51,925 nucleotides of DNA from an uncultured Lachnospiraceae bacterium (GTDB taxonomy: Bacteria > Bacillota > Clostridia > Lachnospirales > Lachnospiraceae). Positions 48,379 through 51,925 of the stretch are shown here, piece by piece. Below the pieces are notes generated by a model that made no database searches, had not been told where the DNA came from, and saw nothing but the letters and a program-made list of their open reading frames with translations. How positions within the stretch are numbered: position 1 is the stretch's first letter; each line of letters begins with the position of its first letter. The stretch lies in contig CACWGK010000013.1 in assembly GCA_902760415.1 (NCBI GenBank), positions 1-51,925 of the forward strand, given 5' to 3'. A program made the position numbers and the translations under genes.

Positions 48379-49617
48379 TTAATCTTCGAGCTTCATATCT
48401 CCATCTTTAACCCAACCGATCTTGCGGAAGATTGCATCAAAGATAAGTGATAAAACCGCTGGAAGTACAAGTGATATAAGGACAAGTCCAACCCAATCCA
48501 TAGTAGTGATTGCTGACTTTGTTCCGGCAGCGATATCATTTACCCAACCAGTATAAACTCCGATCTGACCAACAAGACCGCAAGTTCCCATACCAGATGA
48601 GATTGGTGCGCCGTTCATTTCCATATGGAATACGCAAGTTGCGATAGGACCTGTGATTGCTGATGCAAGTGTAGGTGCGAGCCAGATACGAGGATTCTTT
48701 ACGATGTTACCCATCTGAAGCATAGATGTACCGATACCCTGTGATACGAGGCCGCCCCACTTATTCTCTCTAAATGAAATTACTGCAAATCCAATCATCT
48801 GAGCAGAGCATCCTGCTACTGCCGCTCCACCTGCAAGACCTGTAAGTCCAAGAGCCGCACATATAGCAGCTGATGATATAGGAAGTGTAAGGGCAATACC
48901 TACAAGTACTGAAACAAGGATACCCATAAGAAGAGGCTGCTGTACTGTAGCCCACATTATGACGTCTCCAACTTTCATGGCACCCTTACCAATGTACGGA
49001 GCAACAAGCCATGATAGGAAGATACCTACTCCGATAGTTACAAGTGGAGTAATCAGGATATCTATCTTTGTTTCCTTAGATATAGCCTTACCACATTCAG
49101 AAGCAATGATTGCTATAAAAAGAACAGCAAGAGGACCACCTGCGCCGCCCAGTGCATTTGCAGCAAATCCAACTGTTATCATTGAAAACAGTACCAGAGG
49201 TGGGCACTTAAGTGCGTGAGCGATTGCAACTGCCATAGCAGCTCCACTCATAGCCATAGCAAGGCCACCAACTGTGTAATCAACTCCACCAACTGTAGCA
49301 ACAGGCTGTGTAAGGAATCCGATATTAAACTGTGTACCGATGGTATTGATGATAGTACCAATAAGGAGAGAACAGAAAAGTCCCTGAGCCATAGCACCAA
49401 GAGCATCGATGCCGTATCTCTTCAGAGAGATCTCAATATCCTTTCTCTTAAGGAATCCCTTGAAACCTTTTTCTTTAATAACTACCTTTTCGGTTTCTTT
49501 CTTCTCTTCCTTCTTCATTTCCAACTTTTTATCCTCAGCTACTGTCTTTTCAACTTCTGGATTTTCAGTTTTTGGATTTGAATTTTGAGGATTAGAATTC
49601 TTTTTCTTCTTACTCAT
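48379..49617 (-). CDS. Orphan PTS-IIC-like membrane transporter, possible niacin transporter
   Basis: From the ATG at 49617 (AAAGGAGGG upstream) it has 412 residues: a Lys/Glu/Asn-rich cytosolic tail (1-50), then about ten hydrophobic segments of the PTS_EIIC_2 kind (AHALKCPPLVLFSMITVG, LPISSAAICAALGLTGLAGG, NGAPISSGMGTCGLVGQIG). No IIA or IIB domain or gene is present, so classic sugar phosphorylation is doubtful. The gene follows niaR, and its own promoter is overlapped by palindromes of the kind expected for NiaR. I infer uptake of nicotinate or nicotinamide, unproven. The longer frame to 49722 runs through the promoter and is rejected. Confidence 0.8.
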   Translation of the reverse strand: MSKKKKNSNPQNSNPKTENPEVEKTVAEDKKLEMKKEEKKETEKVVIKEKGFKGFLKRKDIEISLKRYGIDALGAMAQGLFCSLLIGTIINTIGTQFNIGFLTQPVATVGGVDYTVGGLAMAMSGAAMAVAIAHALKCPPLVLFSMITVGFAANALGGAGGPLAVLFIAIIASECGKAISKETKIDILITPLVTIGVGIFLSWLVAPYIGKGAMKVGDVIMWATVQQPLLMGILVSVLVGIALTLPISSAAICAALGLTGLAGGAAVAGCSAQMIGFAVISFRENKWGGLVSQGIGTSMLQMGNIVKNPRIWLAPTLASAITGPIATCVFHMEMNGAPISSGMGTCGLVGQIGVYTGWVNDIAAGTKSAITTMDWVGLVLISLVLPAVLSLIFDAIFRKIGWVKDGDMKLED

Positions 49618-49639
49618 ATTTTCCCTCCTTTGACCCTTT

Positions 49640-49679
49640 CGAGGTGTCATGACACCTGTCAAAACACAAATGACGTGAC
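49640..49679. promoter_or_regulatory. Candidate NiaR operators
   Basis: AGGTGTCATGACACCT (49640-49655) is a perfect palindrome; with the next bases it also gives TGACACCTGTCA, an inverted repeat with 2 nt between arms. TGACGTGACAC follows closely toward the -10 box. They lie just after the promoter of the PTS-IIC-like gene and next to niaR. The link to NiaR is by position and by my recollection of TGACA/TGTCA-type sites. Confidence 0.65.
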
Positions 49680-49681
49680 AC

Positions 49682-49710
49682 ATTATAGTATCACGCCATT
49701 TAAAAGTCAA
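49682..49710 (-). promoter_or_regulatory. Promoter of the PTS-IIC-like gene
   Basis: On the minus strand TTGACT (49705-49710) and TATAAT (49682-49687) are exactly 17 bp apart. The palindromes directly downstream would block transcription when bound. Confidence 0.85.
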
Positions 49711-49732
49711 TGTAAAATACATACAATAATAT

Positions 49733-50239
49733 TTACAAAAGAATGCCTAATTCCTTCAATTTGTCAATAGCCCTATCTATCTGCTCTTCAGAGTTAGCAC
49801 TGAGGGTATGCAAATGGATTCCTTCGGTAAGTGCAGAAAGGGGAGTTGCATTTTCTTCCTTTGACTTTCTGATAAACTCATCCACATCATATCTGCTGGA
49901 TATCATGAGGCCGCCTATCAGCTGTCCATATATAGGATGTTCAACTATTACATCCTCCACAGTGCACCCTGCATCAACCAGCGTGTATAGCTCTAACTGA
50001 GTCTGTTCAGCACTGTGATTTACCGCGATTCTCTTAGTCACACTCTTCTCTTTCGGAGCCGCTACATATCCTCTAGGTGTAGAAAGTATATCATTACCCT
50101 CTGCACGAAGGAGTGCCACATCGCCGACTATCACCTGGCGGCTAACTCCCATTTCTTTTGAAAGTGCAGTTGCGCTGACTGGTGAATCACTGTTCTGAAT
50201 TATATCTAATATTTTATCTCTTCTTTTATGATTATCCAT
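49733..50239 (-). CDS. niaR: NiaR-type niacin-responsive repressor (HTH + 3H domain)
   Basis: The 168-residue protein has an N-terminal winged helix (ILDIIQNSDSPVSATALSKE, SRQVIVGDVALLRAEG) and a 3H domain with its named histidines in VNHSAEQ, VEHPIYGQL and GIHLHTL, which bind metal. NiaR represses NAD synthesis or niacin uptake genes when nicotinic acid is plentiful. It follows the DUF6062 gene by 9 bp, so those two share a transcript, and the next gene downstream has palindromic sites at its promoter. No nadABC genes are in the window. Confidence 0.93.
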   Translation of the reverse strand: MDNHKRRDKILDIIQNSDSPVSATALSKEMGVSRQVIVGDVALLRAEGNDILSTPRGYVAAPKEKSVTKRIAVNHSAEQTQLELYTLVDAGCTVEDVIVEHPIYGQLIGGLMISSRYDVDEFIRKSKEENATPLSALTEGIHLHTLSANSEEQIDRAIDKLKELGILL

Positions 50240-50248
50240 ATGCTGTCT

Positions 50249-50995
50249 TTATTCCTCAATGATTGTATGATCAGTCTTTATGATTGCTCTCTGTATAGAA
50301 TCCTTGGAATTGCCCCAATCAGCTTCCTTATTTCTATAGTCATGCTTATCGATAAACCAGGAAACATCCGAGTTAACCCTCTGAATATTCTCGAAATAGA
50401 TATCATTTAACACAGGGATAAATTCATCCAGCTGAGCCTGGTTCAGCTGTTCAGGGGCTTTCTCATAGAGCATTCCGTAATGGTAGGTACAAAAGCCCTT
50501 ACAGTTCTTCAGCTTCTCCTTAAACTCGGGATCCTTCTTCCACATATGAAAGATGGTATGGATGTATCTATCTAGGATCGGTGTGATTCTCTGGCATACA
50601 AAGCAGGTGCTCTCCAGATTATCTATATAACTGACAAGTGGAGACTTCTCTGTCTGCTTTGAGAAAAGTCCTCCAGTCTTACGAGCAAGAAGTCCACCAG
50701 CCTGAGGCTTATCCTTTTCAGCAAGCGCCTTCATCTCACGTATAGTTTTGTTCATATGTGTGTTCAACATTAGCGCAACGCCCAGCTTATTCTTATCTGC
50801 ATACATCATCTTAATATGCTTTGGACAAAAGCCCAGCTTATCAGTAACCTCACGGTTATCATCCTCCATGTAGCTAGGGCCCATGGTGAAATCGATAGAG
50901 TCCCTTTCAAGGTCACGAGCCATAAGACATAGCGGGCATTCGCAGTCGTTATCAAATGCATCATTAACCGGTATTGTATATAATTGTTCTGCCAT
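50249..50995 (-). CDS. DUF6062 family protein, probable zinc-binding
   Basis: The 248-residue cytosolic protein has two similar halves with Cys/His pairs: CECPLC then GFCPKHIKMMY in the first, CFVCQRI then GFCTYHYGMLY in the second. Each half looks like a zinc site of CxxC plus CxxH type. The function of DUF6062 is not known; database labels as transport proteins are doubtful because there is no signal peptide or membrane segment. GGGAGG precedes the ATG. It is transcribed with niaR, so a redox or NAD link is possible but unproven. Confidence 0.8.
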   Translation of the reverse strand: MAEQLYTIPVNDAFDNDCECPLCLMARDLERDSIDFTMGPSYMEDDNREVTDKLGFCPKHIKMMYADKNKLGVALMLNTHMNKTIREMKALAEKDKPQAGGLLARKTGGLFSKQTEKSPLVSYIDNLESTCFVCQRITPILDRYIHTIFHMWKKDPEFKEKLKNCKGFCTYHYGMLYEKAPEQLNQAQLDEFIPVLNDIYFENIQRVNSDVSWFIDKHDYRNKEADWGNSKDSIQRAIIKTDHTIIEE

Positions 50996-51056
50996 AGCAG
51001 TCCTCCCTAAAACCTCATAAGTTTATATGTTATAGACTCATAAATATCTATTCGAG

Positions 51057-51085
51057 ATAATACCATAACTCATGTAATATGGCAA
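51057..51085 (-). promoter_or_regulatory. Promoter of DUF6062-niaR
   Basis: On the minus strand TTGCCA (51080-51085) and TATTAT (51057-51062) are 17 bp apart, about 60 bp before the DUF6062 start. Confidence 0.65.
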
Positions 51086-51106
51086 AAGATGTCAGTCCGG
51101 TCACGG

Positions 51107-51122
51107 TTGACAGGTTTGTCAA
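51107..51122. promoter_or_regulatory. Palindrome in the divergent region
   Basis: TTGACAGGTTTGTCAA has perfect 6-bp arms and a 4-nt centre, about 20 bp behind the DUF6062 -35 and 67 bp before the rightward gene. It shares TTGACAGGT with the candidate NiaR sites but has different spacing. Confidence 0.4.
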
Positions 51123-51188
51123 ATCTATTCCTTTATCACCTTATTTTTATTAAAATATAAGTATATTTATGATAGAAAGGAGACTCAT

Positions 51189-51925
51189 ATGTTTTGTTCA
51201 AAATGCGGAAAACAAATACCAGATAACTCACAGTTTTGCGAGCACTGTGGCTCACCAGTTGGGCAAGGCACAGGACCTCTCCAAACAGGTGCACCGCTTC
51301 AAAGCAGCGCGCCACTTCAAGGCAGTGCACCACCTCAGAAAAGTGGCAACGGAGCACTGATCGGTGTGATCATCGCACTAAGTTCAGTAATCGTGATTGG
51401 AATTATCCTTGTTCTTCTTTTTGTTACTCCAGGATTCCTTAAAAAGGAGGAACCTGCAGATACCGATAAGGCTTCCAGAAAGGAACGAGCTACTGAACAG
51501 GCAAAACCAGAAACTACTGTAGAAGAAACCACTGAAGCTACGGAGGCAGTCACAGAAGCAAGTACCGAAGATGTAATAGCTACATACATCGCTACAGCTC
51601 AGTCTATGTCCACATCGGACAGACCAAACATATCCGATGTTGAATGGTTTATGAATAGCGTCAAATGGGATGGCGTCCCAACTGACGCCGAAGTAATCAG
51701 TGACTATCACCTTCTAGACGGTGGATGGAAAGCATACATCGAATGGGATCCTTACTACAAAGCAAACTCACACTGCGAATACTACATGAATGTATTCATT
51801 AAAACCGTAGATACTGATAACGTGACATTTACCGTTGATTACTGGAGCATGAGTTCTCCTGACGGTACATACGATATGTCAGATGAAGGAAGAGATATTG
51901 CAGGAAGCTGGGATGAAAACTTCGA
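51189..51925 (+). CDS. Zinc-ribbon membrane protein, partial (runs off the window)
   Basis: At least 245 residues are visible with no stop before the edge. It starts FCSKCGKQIPDNSQFCEHCG, a zinc ribbon with Cys 3/6/17/20. A linker of PLQ-SAPLQ repeats follows, then one TM at about 55-79, a Thr/Glu-rich stalk (TVEETTEATEAVTEASTED) and a soluble outer domain (SDVEWFMNSVKWDGVP, DGGWKAYIEWDPYY). The ATG has AAAGGAG upstream. The ribbon faces the cytosol and the last domain faces outside. I do not recognise the outer domain. It is divergent from DUF6062-niaR. Confidence 0.85.
   Translation, partial: MFCSKCGKQIPDNSQFCEHCGSPVGQGTGPLQTGAPLQSSAPLQGSAPPQKSGNGALIGVIIALSSVIVIGIILVLLFVTPGFLKKEEPADTDKASRKERATEQAKPETTVEETTEATEAVTEASTEDVIATYIATAQSMSTSDRPNISDVEWFMNSVKWDGVPTDAEVISDYHLLDGGWKAYIEWDPYYKANSHCEYYMNVFIKTVDTDNVTFTVDYWSMSSPDGTYDMSDEGRDIAGSWDENF

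Noticed and set aside
49618-49722. A 35-residue N-terminal extension of the PTS-IIC-like protein
   Set aside because: The extension covers the promoter and palindromic operators; a strong ribosome binding site precedes the ATG at 49617.

Overview
The window is typical of a low-GC Gram-positive anaerobe in the Clostridia, most likely a Lachnospiraceae gut or rumen commensal (inference). The reasons are the low GC content, strong AGGAGG-type ribosome binding sites, a Firmicutes-type L10 leader, a probable (Re)-citrate synthase, phenylacetate-CoA ligase, and gene order rplJ-rplL-rpoB-rpoC-rpsL-rpsG-fusA-tuf. Nearly all genes lie on the minus strand. No rRNA, tRNA, insertion sequence, prophage or convincing CRISPR locus was found.

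Layout. 1-270: a cluster of 41-bp repeats with palindromic ends, spaced exactly 73 bp apart and cut by the window edge. 271-3162: a VTC-type polyphosphate polymerase, a DUF4956 membrane protein and a beta-helix lipoprotein, in one operon. 3325-5696: a (Re)-citrate synthase-like acyltransferase divergent from a LysR regulator. 5724-12537: a tight minus-strand run of licD, phenylacetate-CoA ligase, a membrane-anchored C39-like peptidase, NAD(P)HX repair enzyme, and an OmpR/histidine kinase pair. 12691-16950: a phosphocholine (lic-like) operon coding for a wHTH-nucleotidyltransferase-choline kinase fusion, a second nucleotidyltransferase and a BCCT transporter. Its promoter matches the sigma-A consensus perfectly and is followed directly by a long inverted repeat. 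17221-22203: small unknown proteins, a lysophospholipase-like hydrolase, and an IMP dehydrogenase of the Tritrichomonas foetus type.

22437-36500 is the core transcription/translation block: tuf, fusA (TTG start), rpsG (GTG), rpsL, rpoC, rpoB, rplL and rplJ (GTG). It carries an L10 leader with attenuator, a hairpin terminator between rplL and rpoB, a terminator after rpoC, and a separate tuf promoter.

36565-46544: an orphan, enlarged HypF, followed upstream by an unusual operon. That operon has a propeller-like/solute-binding lipoprotein and two sugar-type ABC permeases, then an HlyD-like adaptor and a two-TM MacB-type protein, with no ATPase gene. 46720-51925: a DUF1846 protein with a possible switching leader, then an orphan PTS-IIC-like membrane protein next to niaR whose own promoter carries palindromic operator candidates, making it a niacin-transporter candidate. 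DUF6062 follows, and last a zinc-ribbon membrane protein cut by the window edge.

The best leads for something undescribed are: (1) the wHTH-nucleotidyltransferase-choline kinase fusion with its promoter inverted repeat; (2) the importer/exporter hybrid operon at 39465-46544; (3) the NiaR-linked PTS-IIC-like protein; (4) the 73-bp periodic repeats at the left edge. All assignments come from reading the sequence and from knowledge of the families; no database search was run.
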